In this document: positions 53,171-62,418 of the stretch, one piece after another | Layout: every line of letters starts with the position of its first letter | How positions within the stretch are numbered: the stretch's first letter is position 1 | DNA from: Chryseobacterium sp. CH21 | GTDB lineage: Bacteria > Bacteroidota > Bacteroidia > Flavobacteriales > Weeksellaceae | DNA length: 64,000 nt | Assembly (NCBI RefSeq): GCF_004119445.1 | Contig: NZ_QICI01000073.1 | Coordinates: 1 to 64,000, forward strand | Direction of reading: 5' to 3' | Position numbers and translations under genes: made by a program | Notes under the pieces: model-generated | What the model saw: the letters and a program-made list of their open reading frames with translations, nothing else | The model's database searches: none | Told to the model about the DNA's origin: nothing

Positions 53171-55618
53171 TTAATCTTTTATATAAATCCGTTTCACCCG
53201 GGGCGAAATGGAGGTTAATACTTCATAGGTTATCGTTTTGCAGTATCCTGCGAATTCTTTTAAGCTTGGTTGGGCATTGAAAACATTTACCGTATCGCCT
53301 TCTTTTACATTCGGGATATGGTCTACATTGATCATCATCATATCCATACAGATATTTCCTACGATAGGTGCCAGTGTTTTATTTACTCCAACATTTCCTA
53401 CCTGATTTCCGATCAGTCTTGGAATTCCGTCTGCATATCCCACAGGAATTGTTGCAATTCTTGTAGGATGATCAGCTTTATATCTTCTGCTGTAGCCTAC
53501 TGATTCACCATTTTCAACGGTTGATATCTGTGAAATTACGGTTTTAAAGCTTACAACAGATCTTAATTGCTTCTGAATTTCAGGATCTGCCGATTCTCCC
53601 AGCATACCGATACCAATTCTTACCATATCATGCTGATAATCTTTATAGCTAGTTATTCCTGCAGAATTCAGAATATGCCGGATAGGAGTATAGCCTAATT
53701 TTTCAATAAGGTAACTGGAATTTCTGTCGAAGACCTCCAGTTGTTTCAGGGTGAATTCTTTTTCTTCAGGCATGTCGGAAGAAGATAAATGACTGAAGAG
53801 ACTTTGCACCTTCACATTTTTCTGGCTTAAAGTTTCGCTTAACTGGTCCAGCTCAAAATCCTTGAAACCAAGACGGTGCATTCCTGTTTCCAGTTTGATG
53901 TGAATAGGATATTTTTTGTCATATCCTGATCTCTGAACAGCTTCATAGAATAATTCCAGGACTCTGAAACTGTAAATTTCAGGCTCAAGGTTGTATTCTA
54001 TAATGGTCTGATAGCTGTGCTGTTCAGGATTCATCACGATAATAGGTGTTGTAATTCCTTTTTTTCTTAGCTCAACTCCTTCATCTACATAAGCTACGCC
54101 CAGATAATCTATATGATGATGCTGTAGAAACTCGGATACTTCATAACTTCCCAGGCCATAAGCATTAGCTTTTACCATAGCCATCATTTTAGTTCCAGGT
54201 TTCAGAAGAGATTTATGATAATTGATATTATGAAGTATTGCATTAAGATTTACTTCTAATACCGTATCATGCTTTCTTAATTCAAGAATATCTTTAAGTC
54301 TTTCGATCTCAAATTTTCTGGCTCCTTTCAGCAGTATAATCTGATTTTCTAATTCAGTAAGATACTTACTTTCAATTAACTCTTTCGTGTCAATAAAAGT
54401 ATAAGTTTTAGCTTTAAATAATTCACTGAAATTTGAAATTTCATCACCGATTAAGAAGACAGAATCAAAATGCTGTTCATTCACCAGTTCAGAAACTTCT
54501 TCGTACAATTCTTTGGCATTAGAATTCACTCCTACAATATCTGTTAAGACCAAAGATTTTTTAGATTTATTATATTCATTCAAAAACTGAAGTGCAGTCT
54601 TCAAAGAATCGAGGTCAAGATTAAAAGAATCATTGATGATAATATTGCCTTTAATTCCTTCAATTGCTTCAAGCCTCATTTCAACGGCCTTTAAAAGGTT
54701 GATTTTTTCAATGATCTTTTTATTTTCGATATTCAGCTCCTTAAGGACAGAGATAAGCGCCATAGCATTGGTTAATGTCGCTTCGTCTCTCTGATGAACC
54801 GGAAAACTGATTTCTTCGCCAAAATATTCAACAGTGATGTTCTCATCTTTGGAAATATTGTTTTTGATGAAAACATGGTTCTCTTTTTTAAAGCCGTAAG
54901 AAATTAATTTTTTATCAGAAAAAGATTTTTTTATTTTTTGGTCCACCAAAGAATGGTCACCATTATAAATGATCACTTCAGAATTTTTAAAAAGTATGAT
55001 TTTCTCATCAATCAGTTCTTCTTCGGAAGAAAAGTTGGCAGCATGCGCTGTTCCGATATGAGTCAATAATCCGATCTGAGGATGGAAAATATTTTCAAGC
55101 TTTTCCATTTCATGCGGTTTTGAAATTCCCACTTCAAAAATGCCCAGCTGATATGAGCTGTTGATCTGAAGAAGAGAGAGCGGAAGACCGATCTGAGAAT
55201 TAAAACTTTTAGGACTTTTTACCGTAGGAAATTCATTCCATAAACATTGATACAACCATTCTTTTAAAATAGTTTTGCCATTACTTCCCGTAATTCCGAT
55301 AGATTGTAAGTGAGAATTTTCGAAATGATACTTGGCTAATTTTTGAAGAAACTCTACGGAATTTTCAACGATGATCCAGGTTATATTTTCAAAATCCGGA
55401 TAATGATGTTCAGAAATAATGATATGGATACCTCTGTCTATTGCAGATTCTATAAATTTTTCACCGGAATTTTTCTGAGTATTGATCGCTATAAAGGCAG
55501 TATTCTTGGTAGAATAAATAATCCTGCTGTCATAAGCTATATTTTTGATCAATAAATTTCCGTCTCCAATAATCTGTGCATTGGTGATCTCTGCAATGTG
55601 TTGTACTGTATAGTTCAT
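53171..55618 (-). CDS. murF-alr: Fused UDP-MurNAc-tripeptide:D-Ala-D-Ala ligase / alanine racemase
   Basis: The 815-residue protein has a MurF half (about 1-445) with the ATP loop GITGSNGKT near 108-116 and the HIGTAHAANF-type region. The C-terminal half (about 455-815) is an alanine racemase with VKANAYGLG (PLP lysine, near 485) and the catalytic tyrosine region VSYSRRY-like GYSRRY. It makes D-alanine and joins D-Ala-D-Ala to the UDP-MurNAc-tripeptide. The fusion is regular in Bacteroidota. Confidence 0.95.
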   Translation of the reverse strand: MNYTVQHIAEITNAQIIGDGNLLIKNIAYDSRIIYSTKNTAFIAINTQKNSGEKFIESAIDRGIHIIISEHHYPDFENITWIIVENSVEFLQKLAKYHFENSHLQSIGITGSNGKTILKEWLYQCLWNEFPTVKSPKSFNSQIGLPLSLLQINSSYQLGIFEVGISKPHEMEKLENIFHPQIGLLTHIGTAHAANFSSEEELIDEKIILFKNSEVIIYNGDHSLVDQKIKKSFSDKKLISYGFKKENHVFIKNNISKDENITVEYFGEEISFPVHQRDEATLTNAMALISVLKELNIENKKIIEKINLLKAVEMRLEAIEGIKGNIIINDSFNLDLDSLKTALQFLNEYNKSKKSLVLTDIVGVNSNAKELYEEVSELVNEQHFDSVFLIGDEISNFSELFKAKTYTFIDTKELIESKYLTELENQIILLKGARKFEIERLKDILELRKHDTVLEVNLNAILHNINYHKSLLKPGTKMMAMVKANAYGLGSYEVSEFLQHHHIDYLGVAYVDEGVELRKKGITTPIIVMNPEQHSYQTIIEYNLEPEIYSFRVLELFYEAVQRSGYDKKYPIHIKLETGMHRLGFKDFELDQLSETLSQKNVKVQSLFSHLSSSDMPEEKEFTLKQLEVFDRNSSYLIEKLGYTPIRHILNSAGITSYKDYQHDMVRIGIGMLGESADPEIQKQLRSVVSFKTVISQISTVENGESVGYSRRYKADHPTRIATIPVGYADGIPRLIGNQVGNVGVNKTLAPIVGNICMDMMMINVDHIPNVKEGDTVNVFNAQPSLKEFAGYCKTITYEVLTSISPRVKRIYIKD

Positions 55619-55802
55619 TGGTACCCTTTCTGCTTTATTTTGTGCGAAAACTGCAAAAAGTAAAAAATCATTTATTTTAAACTGATTCTTTTTTCAGATT
55701 TTACAATAGAGCGCTTTCGCTTTTCATTTTCTATTAAGTGAATATATCCTATGGAGTTTGGATAACAGTTTTTTAGAATTTTCCTGTTTTCCATTTACCC
55801 TT

Positions 55803-56390
55803 TTATTTTCTTTTTGAAAGAACTTCGTCAATAAAAACACGGCGGCTTACTGCTTCATAACTTTCAGTTTCTCCCAATTCTACCAGATTATCTCCCTGTG
55901 AAGTTCTCATAGAATAGTTGGCAAGATTACCTGTTCTTTTGCAAATAGCATGCACTTTTGTCACATACTCTGCCGTAGCCATCAGATTAGGCATTGGCCC
56001 GAACGGACGCCCCAAAAAGTCCATATCCAGCCCGGCAATGACCACCCGGATACCACTATTGGCAAGCTGGTTGGCAACATCCACAATACTTTCGTCGAAA
56101 AACTGAGCTTCATCAATGGCTACTACATCACAATTGGAAGCCAACAGAAGAATTTCATTAGGATTTTCCACTGCTGTACTACGGATTTTATTCTGATTAT
56201 GAGACACTACATCCTCTTCAGAATATCGTATATCCATTTTTGGTTTAAAAATTTCCACATTCTGTCCTGCCATTTCCGCTCTTCGCAATCTGCGGATCAG
56301 TTCCTCGGTTTTTCCCGAAAACATAGAGCCACAAATTACTTCCATCCAACCACTTTGTTTGGAATGATTAATTGTATTTTCTAAAAACAT
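55803..56390 (-). CDS. tdk: Thymidine kinase
   Basis: The 195-residue type II thymidine kinase has the P-loop GSMFSGKT (about 21-28), the DEAQFF motif (about 96-101), VVIAGLDMDFLGRPFGPMP and the C-terminal ESYEAVSRRVF. The zinc-binding CxxC pairs are incomplete: the AICKRTGNLANYSMRT segment has one cysteine. It phosphorylates thymidine for salvage. It diverges from the acidic repeat gene; a TACTTTTG box lies at 56420-56427. Confidence 0.94.
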   Translation of the reverse strand: MFLENTINHSKQSGWMEVICGSMFSGKTEELIRRLRRAEMAGQNVEIFKPKMDIRYSEEDVVSHNQNKIRSTAVENPNEILLLASNCDVVAIDEAQFFDESIVDVANQLANSGIRVVIAGLDMDFLGRPFGPMPNLMATAEYVTKVHAICKRTGNLANYSMRTSQGDNLVELGETESYEAVSRRVFIDEVLSKRK

Positions 56391-56419
56391 TTGTTAAATT
56401 AGCCGTATATTTTTAACAT

Positions 56420-56427
56420 CAAAAGTA
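56420..56427 (-). promoter_or_regulatory. -7 box for tdk
   Basis: The minus strand reads TACTTTTG, a TAnnTTTG match, 30 bases before the tdk start. Confidence 0.4.
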
Positions 56428-56451
56428 AGCAATTTTAATAAGAATCTTATT

Positions 56452-57936
56452 ATGCAGAATATCCAAGATTTAAAGGAAAAGATTTTTTTTGAATCCAAGA
56501 ATATCATTGATAATCTGGACAAAATAAGCAATATAGACGAATTACTTTCCAAGCAAGATCTTGTAGATGAGCTTGCTAACAGGATTTCTTTTTTGAAACT
56601 GCTGGAAAAAAATATTGAATATTTCGTTGCAGATGATTCGGGACAAAATCAGGATCATCAGCACCTCTCTTTTGTCTCTGGAGAAACAGATCATCATGAT
56701 AAAGGAAATGAAGTGACAGAAGAGGAAGCTATTTTTAATAATGAGCTGAACGAAATTGATGAAAATGAATTTTTCACGGACGGATCTGAAGAAGAAACTG
56801 TTTTCAACAACCAGTTGAATGATATTGTAGAAAACGAATTTCATGAAAGTATTGTAAGTTTTGTAGAAGAAAACCAAGAAGAGAATATCCAGGAACAGAC
56901 TCCAGATGATGAAATTCTTGAAGAAGAAGCTGTTTTCAATAATCAGCTGAACGAAATTGACGAAAATGAAATTTCGGAAGAACAGAGGGCAGTTCTGAGT
57001 TTTGTAGATGAGGATAAAATTCTAGCAGATTCTACACCGGATTCGGATGAAGATCTCAATGAAGACCTGTTTCATAATGAAGTAACAGAGGAAGAGGTCA
57101 TTTTCAATAACCAGCTGAATGAGATCGAAGAAGAGGAAGAGGAAAGCCTTGAGCAGGAATCCAAAAAAGATACCGATTTTGCTGTTGTAAATGATGCTAA
57201 AGTTCCCGTAACAGAAACTATTCCAAGTATTTTTGATGCAGAAACTCTTGATGATGAAATATTGATTGAAGAAAACGAAGAACAGTTTGTAGCTTCCAAT
57301 ATCTCCATAGAACAAGGAGAAATGGCGACAGAAACTTCTAATGTAGAAAATATTCTGAGTGAGATAAAAAATGACCATTCCGAAGAAGAAGAAGAAGAAG
57401 AAACAGTGGAAGAAAGCATTCTTGCTGAAGTCTATGACAGAAGAAAAATTGTTGAAATTGACAGACCTGTTCCCGAAGAAACAGATAAACATCCTTCTGA
57501 TGAGAGCTTTGAAAATTTAGAAGAATACCATCAGGAGAAAAAAATAAAATTAGCCAACATCAAAGGATTGAAAGCCGTTCAGTCACTTTTTGATGACGAT
57601 CATCTGGAAACAGAATTTCCTAAAGAAAAAGAACCGGCGGTAGTGAAAGAAGATACAGGAAGTATTCTGAAATCTAATATTCCTACCCAATTTATGGAAG
57701 CAGACAAGCAGAAGCCAGAGTTTAAGCTGGATCTGAATGACAGAATTGCTTTCTCAAAAATGCTGTTCGAAGGAAGCCAGTCTGACCTGAATGACACCAT
57801 ATATCAGCTGAACCAATTCAAAACTCTGGAAGAAGCCAAAGAATATCTTAGCGATCTTTATTACGACAGAAAATGGAATAAGGTGGATGAATATGCACAG
57901 AGACTTTGGATATTGGTGGAAAATAAATTCTTATAA
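56452..57936 (+). CDS. Very acidic protein with repeated EEEAVFNNQLNEIDENE-type unit
   Basis: The 494-residue protein is strongly acidic. It has four copies of a unit E-E-x-(A/T/V)-(V/I)-F-N-N-(Q/E)-L-N-(E/D)-I-x-E-x-E, at about residues 91-108, 113-130, 157-174 and 213-230, separated by variable acidic linkers. There is no signal peptide or membrane segment. The last 75 residues are more ordered (FKLDLNDRIAFSKMLFEGSQ, then SDLYYDRKWNKVDEYAQRLW) and look like a helical bundle. I do not recognise a family. It is next to rsmI (stop to start 2 bases), so they may share a transcript. Confidence 0.8.
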   Translation: MQNIQDLKEKIFFESKNIIDNLDKISNIDELLSKQDLVDELANRISFLKLLEKNIEYFVADDSGQNQDHQHLSFVSGETDHHDKGNEVTEEEAIFNNELNEIDENEFFTDGSEEETVFNNQLNDIVENEFHESIVSFVEENQEENIQEQTPDDEILEEEAVFNNQLNEIDENEISEEQRAVLSFVDEDKILADSTPDSDEDLNEDLFHNEVTEEEVIFNNQLNEIEEEEEESLEQESKKDTDFAVVNDAKVPVTETIPSIFDAETLDDEILIEENEEQFVASNISIEQGEMATETSNVENILSEIKNDHSEEEEEEETVEESILAEVYDRRKIVEIDRPVPEETDKHPSDESFENLEEYHQEKKIKLANIKGLKAVQSLFDDDHLETEFPKEKEPAVVKEDTGSILKSNIPTQFMEADKQKPEFKLDLNDRIAFSKMLFEGSQSDLNDTIYQLNQFKTLEEAKEYLSDLYYDRKWNKVDEYAQRLWILVENKFL

Positions 57937-57938
57937 TT

Positions 57939-58613
57939 TTGAGCGGAATCCTATATTTTGTTCCCACACCCGTTGGGAACCTGGAAGATATGACATTCAG
58001 GGCGGTAAATGTCCTGAAAGAAGTAGATTATATTTTGTGTGAAGATACCCGGACTTCCGGAATACTTTTAAAACATTTTGAGATCTCCAAGCCTTTGAAA
58101 TCTTATCATTTACACAATGAGCATCAGGCGACGGAGAAAGTGATTGCAGACCTTAAAACCGGGCAGAGTATCGCCATTATTACCGATGCCGGAACACCCG
58201 GTATTTCGGATCCAGGATATTTACTGGCAAAAGCAGGAGCAGACAATAATATTGATATGATCTGCCTTCCTGGAGCAACAGCCCTGATTCCTGCATTAGT
58301 GGTTTCCGGACTTCCCAATAACGAATTTTTATTTGCTGGTTTTTTACCACAAAAGAAAGGAAGACAAACAAAACTGAAGCAGCTGGCTGAAGAAAAAAAG
58401 ACCATAGTTCTGTATGAAAGTCCTCATAAAATCAATACTACACTTGAGCAGATTAAAGAATTCTTCGGTGAAGAAACCAAAGTAAGCTTAAGCCGTGAGA
58501 TCTCTAAAAAATTTGAAGAAACTAAACGAGGAACAATCAATGAATTAATTGAATTTTCCAAGAGTAAAACTTTAAAAGGAGAGATCGTTCTTATTGTCAA
58601 CAATTCTATTTAA
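57939..58613 (+). CDS. rsmI: 16S rRNA (cytidine-1402-2'-O)-methyltransferase
   Basis: The start is TTG at 57939 (read as Met; the protein starts MSGILYFVPTPVGNLEDMTFRA); no ATG or GTG fits upstream. It has 224 residues with the tetrapyrrole-methylase fold: TPVGNLED (10-17), EDTRTSGILL (35-44), TDAGTPGISDPGY (82-94) and ATALIPALVVSGLP. RsmI 2'-O-methylates C1402 of 16S rRNA. It lacks the C-terminal extension of the E. coli enzyme (about 280 residues), as in many Bacteroidota. Confidence 0.94.
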   Translation: MSGILYFVPTPVGNLEDMTFRAVNVLKEVDYILCEDTRTSGILLKHFEISKPLKSYHLHNEHQATEKVIADLKTGQSIAIITDAGTPGISDPGYLLAKAGADNNIDMICLPGATALIPALVVSGLPNNEFLFAGFLPQKKGRQTKLKQLAEEKKTIVLYESPHKINTTLEQIKEFFGEETKVSLSREISKKFEETKRGTINELIEFSKSKTLKGEIVLIVNNSI

Positions 58614-58619
58614 TTTTCC

Positions 58620-60131
58620 TTGAAGAAATTAGTTTTTGTATTGTGTTCTGTAGTCTGTACAGCACAGACTAACCAATATATGAAAGTGATCCTGTCTAAA
58701 AAGACAACGAAGGAGGTAAGTTCCTATTCTGAGGGATATGGAACATTCTATGATGCTGGCTATAAGAAGCCTGGAATTGTAGATTCTTTAGGTACCATTA
58801 CCTTTGAATCTCCATACAAAGGAGGTATTTTACACGTTTTTAAAAACAGGTTTATTCTTTATTCTGAAGAAGGAAACAGTAGAAAATCTGCTGTTATAGA
58901 TGAAAAAGGGAAAGAAATTATTCCTTTGGATGATCATGAATTTAATACACCCTGGTGGAGTGAAGAATGCATCATTTCTACAAAACAGAATAAAGAAGCT
59001 GTGTATGATTTTAACGGAACGGAAATCATTCCTTATGCAGAAAAAATTCGTTTTTCCGGGAAGAACAGGTTATTTGTTTTAAAAGATAAAAAATGGATTC
59101 TCTTTGACCTTCATGGAAAACAGCTCAGCCCCCGGGAATTTAAAGAAGATTATAGCTTCGAAGATGATAAAGCACTGATCATTAATGAAGACAATGAATA
59201 TGAAATCATTGGAAATAGTGGTCAGACATTGCACAAATTTTCAAAACAAGTGGTAGATATCAATGCTTATCCTTATCTGATTACTCAAAATAAGGCTACA
59301 GGAAAATATGGCTTGATAGATGCTGATGGAAATACCATTGCAGAAGAGATCTTTAACGATGCAACTCCTGAATATTTTGGTAAAAAAGAATACATCTATC
59401 TCACCAAAAAAGGAAAGACAACGGTTTTCAACAAAAAAGACGGCAAGCTGTATGCACAGGCATTTAAATACTTAAATCCATTATTGAATAATTTCTTCAG
59501 CGTTTATGATGATAAGATAAAAAAGTCAGGGATTATAGATCTTGAGGGGAATATCATTCTTCCGCAGGTATATGATTTTATCAAAAGTTTTACCATTTCC
59601 GGCAAAGATTTTATCTATCTTAAAAAAGGAAATGAGGAGCAATTTTTGGATCAAAATCTTAAGAACATTGTAGGAGAGGGAGTTCATATTTTCGGGTTTT
59701 ATCCGGAAAATCTTATCATCGGAAAACAGGATCGTTACTACAGGTTTTCCGTGGCTGACCATTCTATATCTGAGTTGAAAAATATCAGTCAGATAAAAAA
59801 TGAGGATGTGGACTATTTTAATCCTTTAAATCAGTATTCCAAACCTTTGGTCTGCAGAAATACGGGTAATTTATATGGTATCCTGGATGGAAAAGGAACA
59901 GAAATTGTACCGTTTGTTTATGAAGATATTATAACATTCGGGAATGCTGAGAACGAAATTGTGGTAAAAAAAGAAGGTAAATTCGGGGTTTCCAACTTTC
60001 AGAATGAGCCTTTAAAGGAAATAATTTATGATAAATATTTCTGGCAGAAAGAAGTACTGAAGCTGGATAAAAGCAAAAAAACGGACTTTATTTATTTCAC
60101 CAGATTTAAAAATAACGCTGTTCAGCTTTAA
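58620..60131 (+). CDS. WG-repeat exported protein
   Basis: The start is TTG at 58620, six bases after the rsmI stop, since the signal peptide begins there (MKKLVFVLCSVVCTAQ). The 503-residue protein carries WG-type repeats with the core YGxxDxxGxxIxP, for instance KYGLIDADGNTIAEEI, KSGIIDLEGNIILPQVYDFI and LYGILDGKGTEIVPFVYEDI. WG repeats form beta units in many surface or periplasmic proteins of Bacteroidota; no enzyme activity is known for them. Monocistronic or cotranscribed with rsmI. Confidence 0.87.
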   Translation: MKKLVFVLCSVVCTAQTNQYMKVILSKKTTKEVSSYSEGYGTFYDAGYKKPGIVDSLGTITFESPYKGGILHVFKNRFILYSEEGNSRKSAVIDEKGKEIIPLDDHEFNTPWWSEECIISTKQNKEAVYDFNGTEIIPYAEKIRFSGKNRLFVLKDKKWILFDLHGKQLSPREFKEDYSFEDDKALIINEDNEYEIIGNSGQTLHKFSKQVVDINAYPYLITQNKATGKYGLIDADGNTIAEEIFNDATPEYFGKKEYIYLTKKGKTTVFNKKDGKLYAQAFKYLNPLLNNFFSVYDDKIKKSGIIDLEGNIILPQVYDFIKSFTISGKDFIYLKKGNEEQFLDQNLKNIVGEGVHIFGFYPENLIIGKQDRYYRFSVADHSISELKNISQIKNEDVDYFNPLNQYSKPLVCRNTGNLYGILDGKGTEIVPFVYEDIITFGNAENEIVVKKEGKFGVSNFQNEPLKEIIYDKYFWQKEVLKLDKSKKTDFIYFTRFKNNAVQL

Positions 60132-60202
60132 TAAAAATCTAAATAATTATCAAAAAAATCCAGTATTTTAACAATTTAAATGGGTTGAATAACATTTTAT
60201 AA

Positions 60203-60210
60203 TATCTTTG
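60203..60210 (+). promoter_or_regulatory. -7 box of fabG
   Basis: TATCTTTG matches TAnnTTTG, and TTG at 60185-60187 lies 15 bases upstream. Transcription would start near 60217 and give a leader of about 88 bases. Confidence 0.5.
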
Positions 60211-60220
60211 CAAACCGTTT

Positions 60221-60280
60221 AATTCCGGAGAGGAATTGTAGAAGCAATAAGAGGCAGCTGTCACAAGCTGAATGAGTTAT
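60221..60280 (+). promoter_or_regulatory. Structured leader of fabG
   Basis: Two short hairpins are visible in the leader: AATTCC/GGAATT (60221-60237) and CAGCT/AGCTG (about 60256-60271). Their function, if any, is unknown. Confidence 0.3.
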
Positions 60281-60304
60281 AAAAGAAAATAATTATCAAT
60301 AGAT

Positions 60305-61048
60305 ATGAAAATATTAGAAGGAAAAGTAGCATTAATTACCGGAGCTACAAGAGGAATCGGTAAAGGTATCGCTGAAATGTTTGCTCAGCAAGGGGCAAAA
60401 GTGGCATTTACCTACGCTGGTTCTGTAGACAAAGCAAAAGAATTAGAAGCAGCTTTAAGTTCTGTAACCCAAATTAAGGGATATCAGTCTGACGCATCAG
60501 ATTACGATGCTGCTCAGAAATTGGTGGAAGATGTAATGGCAGAATTCGGACAGATTGATATTCTGATCAACAATGCAGGGATTACAAAAGATAACCTGTT
60601 ATTGAGAATGTCTAAAGACGATTGGGATAAGGTAATCAAAGTAAACTTAGACTCAGTTTTTAACCTTACAAAAGCAGTAATCAAGCCGATGATGAAGGCA
60701 AGATCAGGATCTATCATCAATATGACTTCTGTAGTAGGGGTAAAAGGTAATGCGGGGCAAGCTAATTATGCAGCTTCTAAAGCTGGAGTAATCGGATTTA
60801 CAAAATCTGTTGCATTGGAACTTGGATCAAGAAATATCAGATGTAATGCTATTGCTCCTGGATTTATTGAAACTGAAATGACTGCTGTTCTGGATGAGAA
60901 AACCGTTCAAGGATGGAGAGAAGAAATTCCAATGAAGAGAGGAGGACAGCCTGCAGATATCGCCAATGCTTGCGTATTCTTAGGAAGCGAAATGTCAGCA
61001 TACATTACCGGGCAAACATTGAACGTTGACGGTGGAATGTTAACTTAG
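60305..61048 (+). CDS. fabG: 3-oxoacyl-ACP reductase
   Basis: The 247-residue SDR has GATRGIGKG (14-22), the LINNAGITKDNLL segment, NMTSVVGVKGNAGQANYAASK with the Ser-Tyr-Lys set (Tyr in NYAASK), and IAPGFIETEM. The C-terminal ITGQTLNVDGGM is typical of FabG, which reduces 3-oxoacyl-ACP in fatty-acid synthesis. It is followed 3 bases later by the membrane protein gene. Confidence 0.93.
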   Translation: MKILEGKVALITGATRGIGKGIAEMFAQQGAKVAFTYAGSVDKAKELEAALSSVTQIKGYQSDASDYDAAQKLVEDVMAEFGQIDILINNAGITKDNLLLRMSKDDWDKVIKVNLDSVFNLTKAVIKPMMKARSGSIINMTSVVGVKGNAGQANYAASKAGVIGFTKSVALELGSRNIRCNAIAPGFIETEMTAVLDEKTVQGWREEIPMKRGGQPADIANACVFLGSEMSAYITGQTLNVDGGMLT

Positions 61049-61051
61049 AAA

Positions 61052-62374
61052 ATGAAAAAAGTACAGAATATAGTATTATTCTTGTCGATTATAATAGGCA
61101 TCGGTCTGGCTTACATTAGTTTCTTTAATGTATATCAGACCGATGATTATTTTTGGTCTCATACAACCAGAAAAATAGGACTACAGCAAAGTTTTATAGA
61201 AACTTATACAACTTGGGGAGGGAGGTATTTTGGATATTCTATCAATATGTTTAATCCTGTCTTTTATGATAAAAGTAATATTCTTCCGAAGGTATATCCT
61301 GTTTTTTTGATGCTATCCTTTATTGGAGTTTCATCATTAAATTTTAAAGAATATTTCAGCTATTCTCTGAAAAAATCTCTAAAAAAGGGTTTTTTTCTGT
61401 TTTTCTTTTATACAGTACTTCTGGTAAGTCTGCCTGAGCACTACTTTTGGATTACAGGGTCTAATGTTTATTTCGTTCCCGTAATTTTAGCAGGCATTTT
61501 ACTTTATTTTCTCAAAAAAAATAAAGATACAGGACAGGGAATATGGTTTTTTCTTTCCATTTTGCTGATCATCATTTTGATGGGGTCTAATGAAATTCTT
61601 GCATTGATTGTTGAGGGACTTCTGTTGGTATCTTATTATCAGAATCGCAATAAGAAAAGTCTGATTTTATTAATGATAGGAAGTTCTTTTTTATTGATAA
61701 GCTTTCTCGCACCAGGAAATTTCAATAGGATGGGGAAGACAGAAATGGGGATCATAAAATGGCTGAAAAGAATTACCCTTTATGGAGCTAATACAATATA
61801 TGTTGCAGTCAAAGTTCTTTTAGTAATACCATTATTTATCACAATCTTTGAAGTAGAACTTAAAGGCATAAGTAGGAAAATAACATTCAAAAAAGCTCTT
61901 TTATTTTGGTCAGTTTCTCTACTTCCTTTAGTATTTACAAGCTATATTCTCAATTCTGTTGCAAGACAGTTTGAAAGTATTATCTTCTATTTTTTAACCA
62001 CCTTTTCCCTTTTATTATTTTTTAAATTTGAAAAAATTAAAAAATGGTGGTGGGCTTCTCTTTTCATTATTTTCCTTCCCGAACTGAAAATTTTCCCTGA
62101 AAAATATGCCTATTTCAATATTGATTTTAATGGAGAAAATATAATAATGGAACTTGTGAAGACAGATCTTAAAGAATATGAAAAAGAGATGAATGGAAGA
62201 GTAGAAACCATTAGAAATTCTTCTAAAGATTCTGTTGTAGTGGATAGAATAAAAGAGGTTCCCAGAGTTCTGTATTTTGCTGAAATGGCCTCTGTAAATG
62301 AAAAAGAAACTTTTATAAACGATCAGCTTCAAAAGTATTTTAATAAAAAATATATCAGGACAAAGAACAAATAA
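61052..62374 (+). CDS. Polytopic membrane protein, DUF6056-like
   Basis: The 440-residue protein has about ten to eleven membrane segments. The loop after the first one holds QTDDYFWSH and then TTWGGRYFGY, an acidic-pair and GR pattern as in the DUF6056/GT-C-like glycan or lipid-carrier transferases. PEHYFWITGSNVYF follows near 128-141. A soluble C-terminal part of about 85 residues ends it. I assign DUF6056 from the layout; a role in surface glycan transfer is inference. It is cotranscribed with fabG. Confidence 0.7.
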   Translation: MKKVQNIVLFLSIIIGIGLAYISFFNVYQTDDYFWSHTTRKIGLQQSFIETYTTWGGRYFGYSINMFNPVFYDKSNILPKVYPVFLMLSFIGVSSLNFKEYFSYSLKKSLKKGFFLFFFYTVLLVSLPEHYFWITGSNVYFVPVILAGILLYFLKKNKDTGQGIWFFLSILLIIILMGSNEILALIVEGLLLVSYYQNRNKKSLILLMIGSSFLLISFLAPGNFNRMGKTEMGIIKWLKRITLYGANTIYVAVKVLLVIPLFITIFEVELKGISRKITFKKALLFWSVSLLPLVFTSYILNSVARQFESIIFYFLTTFSLLLFFKFEKIKKWWWASLFIIFLPELKIFPEKYAYFNIDFNGENIIMELVKTDLKEYEKEMNGRVETIRNSSKDSVVVDRIKEVPRVLYFAEMASVNEKETFINDQLQKYFNKKYIRTKNK

Positions 62375-62407
62375 AAGGCTTTAGAATTATTATCTAAAGC
62401 CTTTTTT
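62373..62407. terminator. Bidirectional terminator
   Basis: A 13-bp stem AAAAGGCTTTAGA/TCTAAAGCCTTTT has a 7-base loop and T and A runs at its ends. It lies between two convergent genes. Confidence 0.88.
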
Positions 62408-62418
62408 GTTTCTAATTT

